A stretch of 13,832 nucleotides of DNA, taken from positions 1 through 13,832 of the forward strand of contig JAUWWU010000004.1 of the NCBI GenBank assembly GCA_030616695.1, written 5' to 3'. The DNA comes from Candidatus Omnitrophota bacterium. Lineage in GTDB: Bacteria > Omnitrophota > Gorgyraeia > JAHIPI01. Position numbers and translations under genes: made by a program. Within the stretch, counting starts at the first letter, position 1; every line of letters starts with the position of its first letter. Positions 7,286 through 13,832 of this stretch are shown here, one piece after another. The notes beneath the pieces were generated by a model. It ran no database searches and was not told where the DNA came from. It saw only the letters and a list, made by a program, of their open reading frames with translations.

Positions 7286-9586
7286 TTACTCCGCTCCCAG
7301 GTCTTCTATGGATTTTCTCGAATAATTTGCGTAATCTGAATCGGGGTGATTATCGATTATATATTGATACTCCCTTAGGGCTTCTTCTCTTTTACCGAGA
7401 GACGCCAATGACGAGGCAAGTTCAAAACGGGCCATTATGGAAAAATCGCTGTCCGGATAAACGGCTATTATCTCCTTTAAGAATGAAGCCGTCTTTTCAT
7501 GCCTTGTCCCTCTGCCGTACACGGTAAATATGCTTAACACCTCTTTTATGGCGCTGCGCGAAAAATCGCTATCCGGGTATTTTGCTATAAAATCATGCAG
7601 GGCCTTAACGGCCTTACTGTATGACCTCTTCTCTTTCAGGGCCAGGGCCATAGCATAGGATGCGTCATCGGCCAATTCGCAGTTCGGAAACTCCTTGACC
7701 AATCTTTCATACGCCTCTATGGATTCGTCTAAAAGGGACTTCCGCTTATACATATCCGCCAATTCCGATATCGCAAGTGAAGCGTCCTCCTCCGGATAAT
7801 TTCTGACAACGACGTTCAGGTACGCGTCGTATAACAGCTTGGCGCGCGGGAAATTTTCATTTCTTAATTCGATCTCCGCCTTTTTGCTAAGTAATGATGC
7901 GGCTTCGCCGGGCTCCATAAACCCGCTTACGTAGGACGCGTATTCGCTCAACAACCTTCTTGAAAGCCGGGCTTCGCCCTCTCTTTCTAGCAACTGAGAA
8001 TATGTTATCAGGGGAGCTGCATCCCCTATCCGGCCGGAATAATCTTTTACGCCCTCCTCCAGCTTCTCCAGGGCTATATTTTCCTTTCCGTCGAGGATAT
8101 CATTATGCACCAGCCATTCAAGGTATAATATCTTTAAATGCGATTCTCTCCCCCTTGTGCCTTCTTCGGCCCCCTCAAGCACTTCTAATATTTCGTCTAG
8201 ATGCCTTGCCTTTTCTGCGTAATAAACCTGCCACATCCCTTCTCCGGCAAGATATTCCAGCTTGCTCCATTCGGAAAGGGCGATATAGTAATCGACCAAT
8301 CCCTTATATTCCGAATCCGGGTATGAAGACCTATATTCTTTAAGGAAAGAAGCGAACTGGTTAAACCCTTTTTTCTCATAAAACCTTTTTGCCAGTTCCT
8401 CAAGGTTAGCGGGGACTTCTTCGCCCGCAGGCGTCAGATTTAATCTGTTCTGAAGGCTTTCGATCTCCCGGTCCGCTATAATATCTTCTTTCCATCTTTT
8501 TCTCAAGCCGCGCTTCTTGGTCGCAAAATAACTGCCTCTGAAATAATCCGCTATGGCTAAAAAGGGTTCCCTGAACGCCGATACCCTGAACATGTCTTTA
8601 GCTGCCCGATAGCCGCCCTTAAGTTCCCTGGCGCCCTCCAATAGGCCCCAATGCTCCTCTACGCCATCATTCTGGACTCTGGCCTCGCCCGCCTTGGACC
8701 AATCATCGGCCCATTGAAACAATATTATGCCGTCTAATTTCCTGCCGGCCTTCGCTATCTGGTCGCGTATGACATCTGCTTGGACTGCATCCTTCCAGTA
8801 GGTGCTGTAGCCGGTTTCTGTTATAAAAACAGGTTTTTCGTATTTAATCGACAGGGCGACAAGTTCGTTTACCATCTCTTCGGCGACTTTCGGGTCATAA
8901 GTGCCTTTACTCCAATCGGTCACTCCTAAATATACGTTGTACCCCAAGATATCAAGGAAGTCGGCACCTAACCTTTTTGACTCCTCGCTGACCATAAGAG
9001 TAGCGGCCGTAACGGGGCGCAGGGGATCGCGTTTCTTTACGGTCTCGTATAATTCCCGCAAAAATGAGGCGACTGTTTCTTCTCCGTATGCCTTAATAAC
9101 GTCACCCCTTCCCGAGCCGTAAGTCCAGGGGGCGTCGTTCCATATGCTCCATGCATAAATACACTCCCTGTCTATGTCACTGTTTATATTCCTTAGCGCC
9201 TCCCTTTTCAGCGCCTGAAGCTGATACGGCGAAGTAAAATCTGTCCAGTCGCCCGGGAAGACGACTGTCACTATGACCTTTATGCCGTATTTATCGGCGA
9301 GGTCGAGAATAAACTCGGGCGGCATCGCATATAGCCGGATAGTGTTTATCCCTGCCTCTTTCATAAGTTTAAAATCTTTTTCAAACACCCTGCGAGGCAC
9401 CTGTGAATAATGGCTTATCTTAGGATACTTAAGGTCATATGTAACGCCTTTTATCGTATCGGGCCCTTTGGGCAGCAGCAACACGAAGAGGGCTATTACA
9501 AAAAGTGCCGCTGCTAATATTATAAGCAGGCATTTTGCGATAAAGTTATTTTTTCCTCCCGTCTTTTTATTCTTTTCTTTAGGCAT
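7286..9586 (-). CDS. Membrane-anchored clan GH-A glycosidase-like domain fused to TPR repeats
   Basis: The 766 residues have a basic N-terminus and one transmembrane segment (about 16-38), giving an inner-membrane anchor with a periplasmic body. Residues about 45-330 read as a GH2/GH5/GH17-like TIM barrel: KGVTYD, INTIRLYAMPPEFILDLADK (80-99), GIKVIVTVVFPGDW, YAWSIWNDAPW (144-154), DILGYNVYLG and PVFITETGYSTYW (252-264). Glu257 is the expected nucleophile. The acid/base position reads Asn150-Asp151 where the clan normally has Asn-Glu; the codon is plainly GAC at 9136-9134. From about 390 to the end are helical TPR-like repeats with recurring YPDSE/YPDSDF/HPDSDY endings, resembling outer-membrane assembly TPR proteins. 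Start: AAGGA overlapping the previous stop, 6-base spacer. It could be an active glycosidase, a transglycosylase, or a binding scaffold that has lost catalysis; the TPR part suggests partner docking. Confidence 0.75.
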   Translation of the reverse strand: MPKEKNKKTGGKNNFIAKCLLIILAAALFVIALFVLLLPKGPDTIKGVTYDLKYPKISHYSQVPRRVFEKDFKLMKEAGINTIRLYAMPPEFILDLADKYGIKVIVTVVFPGDWTDFTSPYQLQALKREALRNINSDIDRECIYAWSIWNDAPWTYGSGRGDVIKAYGEETVASFLRELYETVKKRDPLRPVTAATLMVSEESKRLGADFLDILGYNVYLGVTDWSKGTYDPKVAEEMVNELVALSIKYEKPVFITETGYSTYWKDAVQADVIRDQIAKAGRKLDGIILFQWADDWSKAGEARVQNDGVEEHWGLLEGARELKGGYRAAKDMFRVSAFREPFLAIADYFRGSYFATKKRGLRKRWKEDIIADREIESLQNRLNLTPAGEEVPANLEELAKRFYEKKGFNQFASFLKEYRSSYPDSEYKGLVDYYIALSEWSKLEYLAGEGMWQVYYAEKARHLDEILEVLEGAEEGTRGRESHLKILYLEWLVHNDILDGKENIALEKLEEGVKDYSGRIGDAAPLITYSQLLEREGEARLSRRLLSEYASYVSGFMEPGEAASLLSKKAEIELRNENFPRAKLLYDAYLNVVVRNYPEEDASLAISELADMYKRKSLLDESIEAYERLVKEFPNCELADDASYAMALALKEKRSYSKAVKALHDFIAKYPDSDFSRSAIKEVLSIFTVYGRGTRHEKTASFLKEIIAVYPDSDFSIMARFELASSLASLGKREEALREYQYIIDNHPDSDYANYSRKSIEDLGAE

Positions 9587-9595
9587 AGATCTTCC

Positions 9596-10180
9596 TTATG
9601 GGGTATTTGTGAATACAAAATCGTCTATATAGACTATTTCGCCTTTCATATTGCCTATGTCTTTTCCGAACGCTATGCCGATATTATCAAGCTGGCTCAA
9701 GTCGACCCTGCCGGCGAGTTCGTCCAGCGGGATTACTACCTTATGCCATTCCGTTGTAGCGTCGGGGAGATTATATTTGACCTGCGGCATATAGTTCAAT
9801 GCGTGGGCATCTCTTATCAAAAGCTCCATCTTTTCCCCGCCCTTTTCGCCTTTTACCCAGAAAACCAGATATTTATAGCCGGAGACATCCAGCGATTCAA
9901 CCTTTTTGGGCACAACGGTAAGGTCTATGGTCGGGCCCAAATCCATGGCAAAACTCCCCCACGCCAACTCGGGTTTAAGCCCGAGAGCATTTACCAGCCT
10001 GAAAGACTGGTTTCCGGTATGGACATTCGCTATGTCATATCCGAGCGCTATCGGCTCATACACCCATGAATACGGGACCGTGATAATATCGTCCCAGTTC
10101 GGCTCAAGGGCTCCGTACACTCCCATCTCGCCGCCCAAATTGTTAGGCCAGTCCTCGAAATCCGAAACCAGTATCTCGCC
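9596..10180 (-). repeat. Tandem gene duplication, copy 2
   Basis: This block aligns without gaps to 10435-11019 at a constant offset of 839 bases. I count 36 amino-acid differences in 194 residues. Long nucleotide stretches are also nearly identical, including synonymous positions, for example around 9841-9900 against 10680-10739, which points to a fairly recent duplication or gene conversion. Confidence 0.9.
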
Positions 10181-10408
10181 CTCCTCCAACATAGTCCTTA
10201 CTTCCGGCTCTATCATCTTCTTTTGTGCCATAACAACAGGGCCGCCCGCATCCATCTTTTCGCCGACAGGCGTTATACTAACAGTTTCCGCTTTTTCTGT
10301 TGCTACATAAGGTTTCGGTAACTCTGCCTTATCCGGCTTTTTCCCGCAACCAGCGGTAGTAAATATCAGAATAAGGCAAAATAGCAAAAGACATTTTCTG
10401 TAAGGCAT
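9596..10408 (-). CDS. Lipoprotein with jelly-roll carbohydrate-binding-like domain (duplicate of next gene upstream)
   Basis: A 270-residue lipoprotein. I place the start at 10408 rather than at the upstream in-frame ATG at 10420, because the GGAGG Shine-Dalgarno (10414-10418) lies inside those first codons and is spaced 5 bases from the second ATG. From that start a short basic head and hydrophobic core lead to TTAGC, with Cys21 as the lipidation site; Thr at -3 is less usual than Leu. Residues 22-76 are a linker. Residues 77-270 are a beta-sandwich-type domain: LVSDFEDWPNNLGG, SFRLVN, YKYLVFWVKGEKGGEKMEL and the closing VYIDDFVFTN, like CBM11/CBM30-type galactose-binding folds. No catalytic motif is visible. 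About 81% identical over 194 residues, without gaps, to the protein at 10435-11124. Likely displayed on a membrane to hold glycan. Confidence 0.75.
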   Translation of the reverse strand: MPYRKCLLLFCLILIFTTAGCGKKPDKAELPKPYVATEKAETVSITPVGEKMDAGGPVVMAQKKMIEPEVRTMLEEGEILVSDFEDWPNNLGGEMGVYGALEPNWDDIITVPYSWVYEPIALGYDIANVHTGNQSFRLVNALGLKPELAWGSFAMDLGPTIDLTVVPKKVESLDVSGYKYLVFWVKGEKGGEKMELLIRDAHALNYMPQVKYNLPDATTEWHKVVIPLDELAGRVDLSQLDNIGIAFGKDIGNMKGEIVYIDDFVFTNTP

Positions 10409-10413
10409 TTTTT

Positions 10414-10418
10414 CCTCC
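10414..10418 (-). promoter_or_regulatory. Shine-Dalgarno that decides the lipoprotein start
   Basis: GGAGG on the minus strand, five bases before the ATG at 10408. The ATG at 10420 overlaps the edge of this site and has no purine-rich motif of its own upstream (CCTAAGATA), so the shorter protein is favoured. Confidence 0.75.
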
Positions 10419-10434
10419 ATTATCTTAGGTTTAA

Positions 10435-11019
10435 TTATTCAGTATTCGTAAATACGAAATCGTCTATATAGATGATCTCGCCTTTTAGATTGCCTACGTC
10501 CCTTCCGAATGCCAGTCCGATGTTGTCCAGGGCGCTAAAGTCTATCTGTCCCTGGATTTCCGCTAAAGGAACTACCACCTTCTGCCATTCTTCGGTGGCA
10601 CCGGCAAGTTTATATTTGACCTGCGGCATATAGTTTAAGCTGTGGGCATCTCGAGCAACGAGCTCCATCTTCTCCCCGCCTTTTTCGCCTTTTACCCAGA
10701 AAACCAGGTATTTATAGCCGGAGACATCCAGCGATTCTACTTTCTTGGGTATGACCGTAAGGTCTGTAGTGGGACCCAAATCCATGGCAAAACTTCCCCA
10801 CGCCAACTCGGGTTTAAGCCCGAGGCCGTTTACCAGCCTGAAAGACTGCCTTCCCGTGTGGACATTCTCTATGTCATATCCGACCCCTATAGGCTCATAT
10901 ATCCAGGAATACGGAACCGTGATGATATCGTCCCAGTTCGGCTCAAGGGCTCCGTATACTCCGATCCCGCCGCCCAAATTGTTAGGCCAGCCCTCGAAAT
11001 CCGCCACTAATATATCTGC
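10435..11019 (-). repeat. Tandem gene duplication, copy 1
   Basis: Partner of 9596-10180. The homology covers the whole mature domain but stops at the N-terminal export regions, which are unrelated: a signal peptidase I type here and a lipoprotein type plus linker in copy 2. Confidence 0.9.
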
Positions 11020-11124
11020 GGTGCCTCCCGCCCCTCCCTGCGCCGCGACAATCCCTGAAAAAAGAACAGACGAGGCCGCCAGGAATACCGCTACTAACAT
11101 CCTGCTCCTATGCATGCTATGCAT
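10435..11124 (-). CDS. Exported jelly-roll carbohydrate-binding-like protein
   Basis: A 229-residue protein with a standard Sec signal peptide: basic head, hydrophobic core VAVFLAASSVLFSGIV, and likely cleavage after VAA (about residue 28). The mature part is a short Gly/Ala linker and one domain, residues 36-229, that appears to be a beta-sandwich: VADFEGWPNNLGG, SWIYEPIGVGYDI, SFRLVN, SGYKYLVFWVKG and IYIDDFVFTN at the end. This resembles carbohydrate-binding modules of the galactose-binding fold, with no enzyme motif. No Cys follows the signal, so it should be released to the periplasm or outside. Start: AAGGAGG at 11131-11137 with a 6-base spacer; a second in-frame ATG sits three codons in. 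It is 16 bases after the GH94 stop. Function as a glycan-binding protein is inferred from fold-like features and context. Confidence 0.75.
   Translation of the reverse strand: MHSMHRSRMLVAVFLAASSVLFSGIVAAQGGAGGTADILVADFEGWPNNLGGGIGVYGALEPNWDDIITVPYSWIYEPIGVGYDIENVHTGRQSFRLVNGLGLKPELAWGSFAMDLGPTTDLTVIPKKVESLDVSGYKYLVFWVKGEKGGEKMELVARDAHSLNYMPQVKYKLAGATEEWQKVVVPLAEIQGQIDFSALDNIGLAFGRDVGNLKGEIIYIDDFVFTNTE
11107..11124 (-). repeat. Two tandem 9-base units at the start codon
   Basis: On the minus strand ATGCATAGC is followed directly by ATGCATAGG, giving MHSMHR with two in-frame ATGs. The Shine-Dalgarno spacing (6 against 15 bases) favours the first. Confidence 0.8.
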
Positions 11125-11140
11125 GCTACCCCTCCTTCTT

Positions 11141-13567
11141 TTAACCTAACCGGACTTCCACTAAATGTGTCTTTTTATCTCTTCTCGGCCTGATAATATT
11201 ATGTTTCTGCTCTACGCCGTCGACCTTTATTTTCTTTACGCCGCTCTGGACGCCCTTCGGATTCCTGATAATTATTTTGTATATATCACCCCTGAAAGGC
11301 CTTGTAATGGCGCATCTTTTCCAGCGGGAAGGGATAACCGGGTCGATCCTTAAGCCCGTGAATTCTCTATGCGCGCCCAGCATATGTTCTGTTGCGGCAA
11401 GAAACATCCAGCCGGCCGTGCCGGTTATCCAGGTGAACGCGCCCTCCCCATACCGATATGGGTGTTCGGCGCCGATCAGATATTCGGCATAGACATAGGG
11501 TTCGGCCTTATATAGGTCCATATCCTTTTGGTTATTGGGCATCACCTTTTTCATGCTTTCGTATGCCTTATTTCCCCTCCCGGCCATACAGTCCGCGACG
11601 ATCTTAAAGGCGGCTGCGTGGCAGAATATAGCGGCATTCTCTTTTGTGCCTTCCGAAAACATCGTCATCCTTCCGAGTTTCGGATTGTAATTAGAATAAG
11701 CCGGGTAGAAAAGCGCGATGCCGTGTTCTTTATCAAGGTATTTATCGACTGCTTTAAATAATCTTGCGCGCCTGCTTCCCTCCGCAGCGCCGCTTAAGAC
11801 GGCCCAGCTCTGCGTATTTACGAATATCTTGCCTTCTCTGTTCTTTGCCGACCCGTAAACCGTATTGTAATCCGTGAAACCGCGCAGGTACCAATTTCCG
11901 TCCCAGCAGTACTTATTTATCCGCCGGGCCATTATCTTTGCGCGGCTCCTGAATTTTTTGGCCCTGTTCCTGTAACCTATGATATCCGCCGTTTCCGCCA
12001 GAAGTTTATATGAACGGCTAAGGGCCATCGCCAGCCAGACGCTTTCGCCCTTAAAGTGTTTTCCGGCAGCATCTATGCCGTCGTTCCAATCGGCATGGCC
12101 GATCAAGGGCAGGCTGCGCTTGCCGACATCCGTAAAGGTAAAGTTGAGATTCTTCTCCAGATGCTCAAAGAGGGTGCCTTCTCCGTCTTTGACGGCCCCC
12201 TTTTTCCAATACAGGTCTCTCCTGGTCGCCTTATCTATCCACCCGTCCTTTATATAAGGAAACTTTTCCAGTAATATTTTTTTATTGCCGGTCTCTTTTA
12301 TATAAGCCAATACCGTGGCTACCAGCCATGTAGGATGGTCCTTGTTAGGCATGTGGCTTGCGGGGCTCCGCACCGAAGACCAGCCAGAGGCGCAGGAGCC
12401 GTCCCGCCTTATAAGCCCGGCGATCGTGCGGATTTTCGCAACGGCATGTTTCGGGTCAACCGCCATTATCCCTTCCGCATCCTGGCAGGAGTCGCGGTAA
12501 CCTCTTCCGCCGGAACCTTCATGATAGTATGACGGCGAGCGGGACCATAGATTACAGATATACATCTGGTATTTCACCCATATGTTGATAATGAGGTCGA
12601 AATCTTTATCGGGGGTCTCTATCTTTATGCCGTCCGTAATGCGTTTGCGCCATAATCTTTTTACGTTTTCAAGCTCGGCTTTTGCGTTTTTGATATTTCT
12701 ATATTTGGAGACCAGGGCCTTTGTTATCTTCTTATTCTCGGTCTCTCCCAGGATGACCGCAAATTCTTTCTCTTCGCGCGGCTTAAGCCTTACTCTGTGC
12801 TCAAAGGCCCCTATCCCGTCTTCGCCGGAGCAAAAGTGAGAAGACTTGAAATCACCCGACACGACCGACTCCGGGCTCTCTTCCGTGTTGTACCTGCCCA
12901 AAAACGAGTCCTTCTGTGTCGCGCAACCGGAAACGGGAAGGCTTGAGGCGAAGAAAGCTATTGAGCGGAAGGGCTGTATATTGAGCGCTTGCCACATAGC
13001 CGTCTTCCTGGAAAATATTATCCCGTTCTCCCGGTCAAACCATGCCCTGTTGTAAAGATTCATGATATTCCTGTATCTGAGCTCCATATGATAATCGCCC
13101 ATAAGCCATTCGACATAAGGAATAACGGTGAGGTCCTTCTTTTTTGACGCCGTATTTCTTAACCTTACAAGCCATATCTCGCATGTGTCCTGCGTGGGCA
13201 CGAAATAGGTGATTTCGGACTCCACGCCGTAGTATTTGGTCTTTATGACAGTATAGCCTAAACCGTGCCTGGCCAGAAAGGTAGAGGGCTTTTTTCTCAT
13301 GGGTTGATAACCGGCGCTCCAGCATTTTTTTGCCGCGTTGTCCCTCAGGTAGACATATTTGCCGGGCCTGTCAGTATGGTAGTTCTCCGGATTCCAGCGC
13401 GTCGTCCGGTAAGAGCGGCAATCCTTGTAAAAACTATATCCGCCGCCGCAGTGCGATATGACGGAGCAATAGTCCGGATTGGTCAGATAATTTATCCACG
13501 GCCGCGGCGTATTTGGGGCCTTTATGATATATTCCAACCCGTCTTTTGAAAAATTACCGTACTTCAT
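11141..13567 (-). CDS. GH94 glycoside phosphorylase (cellobiose/chitobiose phosphorylase-like)
   Basis: Predicted inverting phosphorylase that splits a beta-linked disaccharide or oligosaccharide with phosphate, releasing a sugar-1-phosphate and saving ATP. The 808 residues match the family length. The N-terminal beta-sandwich has the hallmark PRPWINYL, GGGYSFYKD (41-49) and DRPGKYVYLRD (66-76). The (alpha/alpha)6 barrel carries GRGYRDSCQD (354-363, donor-site Arg/Asp), Asp493 in HADWND as the expected catalytic acid, and GESVWLAMA. Late signatures are EPYVYAEYL, AFTWITGTAGW and LRIDPVIPSRW. There is no signal peptide, so it is cytoplasmic, as a phosphorylase should be. It follows the sugar-binding protein by five bases with only a weak ribosome site (AAGCGAG). 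Family confident; the acceptor and linkage (cellobiose, cellodextrin, chitobiose, laminaribiose or other) are not decided by what I can see. Confidence 0.93.
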   Translation of the reverse strand: MKYGNFSKDGLEYIIKAPNTPRPWINYLTNPDYCSVISHCGGGYSFYKDCRSYRTTRWNPENYHTDRPGKYVYLRDNAAKKCWSAGYQPMRKKPSTFLARHGLGYTVIKTKYYGVESEITYFVPTQDTCEIWLVRLRNTASKKKDLTVIPYVEWLMGDYHMELRYRNIMNLYNRAWFDRENGIIFSRKTAMWQALNIQPFRSIAFFASSLPVSGCATQKDSFLGRYNTEESPESVVSGDFKSSHFCSGEDGIGAFEHRVRLKPREEKEFAVILGETENKKITKALVSKYRNIKNAKAELENVKRLWRKRITDGIKIETPDKDFDLIINIWVKYQMYICNLWSRSPSYYHEGSGGRGYRDSCQDAEGIMAVDPKHAVAKIRTIAGLIRRDGSCASGWSSVRSPASHMPNKDHPTWLVATVLAYIKETGNKKILLEKFPYIKDGWIDKATRRDLYWKKGAVKDGEGTLFEHLEKNLNFTFTDVGKRSLPLIGHADWNDGIDAAGKHFKGESVWLAMALSRSYKLLAETADIIGYRNRAKKFRSRAKIMARRINKYCWDGNWYLRGFTDYNTVYGSAKNREGKIFVNTQSWAVLSGAAEGSRRARLFKAVDKYLDKEHGIALFYPAYSNYNPKLGRMTMFSEGTKENAAIFCHAAAFKIVADCMAGRGNKAYESMKKVMPNNQKDMDLYKAEPYVYAEYLIGAEHPYRYGEGAFTWITGTAGWMFLAATEHMLGAHREFTGLRIDPVIPSRWKRCAITRPFRGDIYKIIIRNPKGVQSGVKKIKVDGVEQKHNIIRPRRDKKTHLVEVRLG

Positions 13568-13572
13568 CTCGC

Positions 13573-13832
13573 TTAATTTTTCTCGCTCAATAATCTGTTC
13601 GCTTTGGGCACTATTTTGGATACTGCATCTTCGACAGTTTCTGTCCCGTTAAAGACCAGGTCCAGTTGAGGCGTCAAATAGAGCTCGTTTATCTGGCGCC
13701 ACTTCACATGGAACGGCTCATATACCACGTAGTTAACCGCCTCATTCAGCATGCCCTTGTTCAGCGGGGGCCTTGCGCTCTGCGCAAAGTGAGGCCCCAT
13801 AGCTATTGATTTAATAGCCGGCTGAGTCAGGC
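13573..13832 (-). CDS. ABC transporter sugar-binding protein, C-terminal fragment (5' end beyond right edge)
   Basis: The frame is open to the right edge; upstream of the internal ATG at 13800 it continues with LTQPAIKSIA, so that ATG is probably not the start. About 86 residues are visible. The end, LDLVFNGTETVEDAVSKI then VPKANRLLSE, matches the usual C-terminus of family 1 extracellular solute-binding proteins (LxxxxxGxxxxxxALxxxxxxxNxxL), which deliver oligosaccharides to ABC importers. The permease genes are not in this window and could lie upstream. Position directly before GH94 suggests the imported sugar is the phosphorylase substrate. A short fragment, so the family is likely but not proven. 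Confidence 0.7.
   Translation of the reverse strand, partial: LTQPAIKSIAMGPHFAQSARPPLNKGMLNEAVNYVVYEPFHVKWRQINELYLTPQLDLVFNGTETVEDAVSKIVPKANRLLSEKN

Noticed and set aside
9968..9985. Perfect 6-base inverted repeat (CTCGGG, loop of 6, CCCGAG), also at 10807-10824, as a possible regulatory hairpin
   Set aside because: It encodes the conserved residues LGLKPE in the middle of both duplicated genes, has no U-tract, and is shared because of the duplication.
9906..11149. Two similar plus-strand open frames (9906-10310 and 10745-11149) that look like a conserved pair
   Set aside because: Their similarity follows automatically from the duplication of the minus-strand genes opposite them; neither has independent support.
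13573..13800. A complete 75-codon gene starting at 13800
   Set aside because: The frame continues without a stop to the window edge with family-consistent sequence, so it is the tail of a longer gene.

Overview
The window comes from a bacterial chromosome, and every gene I can support lies on the minus strand, so it reads from right to left. The organism is probably an uncultivated Gram-negative. It has both signal peptidase I and lipoprotein-type exports, Shine-Dalgarno sites of the GGAGG type, and tightly packed genes. A short A/T-rich 7-mer tandem repeat resembles intergenic repeats I associate with candidate phyla such as Omnitrophota. That placement is a weak inference, not a demonstrated one.

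Right to middle (13832 down to 3108) is one compact carbohydrate operon of seven genes, with gaps of only about 2-26 bases. In order of transcription it holds: the C-terminal end of an ABC-transporter sugar-binding protein; a GH94 disaccharide/oligosaccharide phosphorylase; two tandemly duplicated exported beta-sandwich (carbohydrate-binding-like) proteins, one apparently released by signal peptidase I and the next a lipoprotein; a membrane-anchored clan GH-A glycosidase-like domain fused to a long TPR region, with Asp where the acid/base Glu is expected; a membrane-anchored alpha/alpha-barrel protein with a C-terminal carbohydrate-binding-like domain; and a cytoplasmic GH35 family beta-galactosidase-like enzyme. 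The predicted locations suggest a division of labour. Surface or periplasmic proteins bind and trim a glycan, an ABC importer (only its binding-protein tail is visible) brings oligosaccharides in, and the cytoplasmic GH94 and GH35 enzymes finish the breakdown. The substrate cannot be read from the sequence; a beta-linked gluco- or galacto-configured oligosaccharide is the obvious guess.

Left part (3045 down to 1) is housekeeping and precursor metabolism: trpB and trpA, three bases apart, then a mannose-1-phosphate guanylyltransferase gene that runs off the left edge. Between GH35 and trpB lie 62 bases with four copies of a 7-mer and a plausible sigma-70 type promoter, which probably marks the boundary between the glycan operon and the trp genes.

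No tRNA, rRNA, CRISPR array, insertion sequence, phage gene or convincing rho-independent terminator was seen. No stretch over 300 bases lacks a gene.
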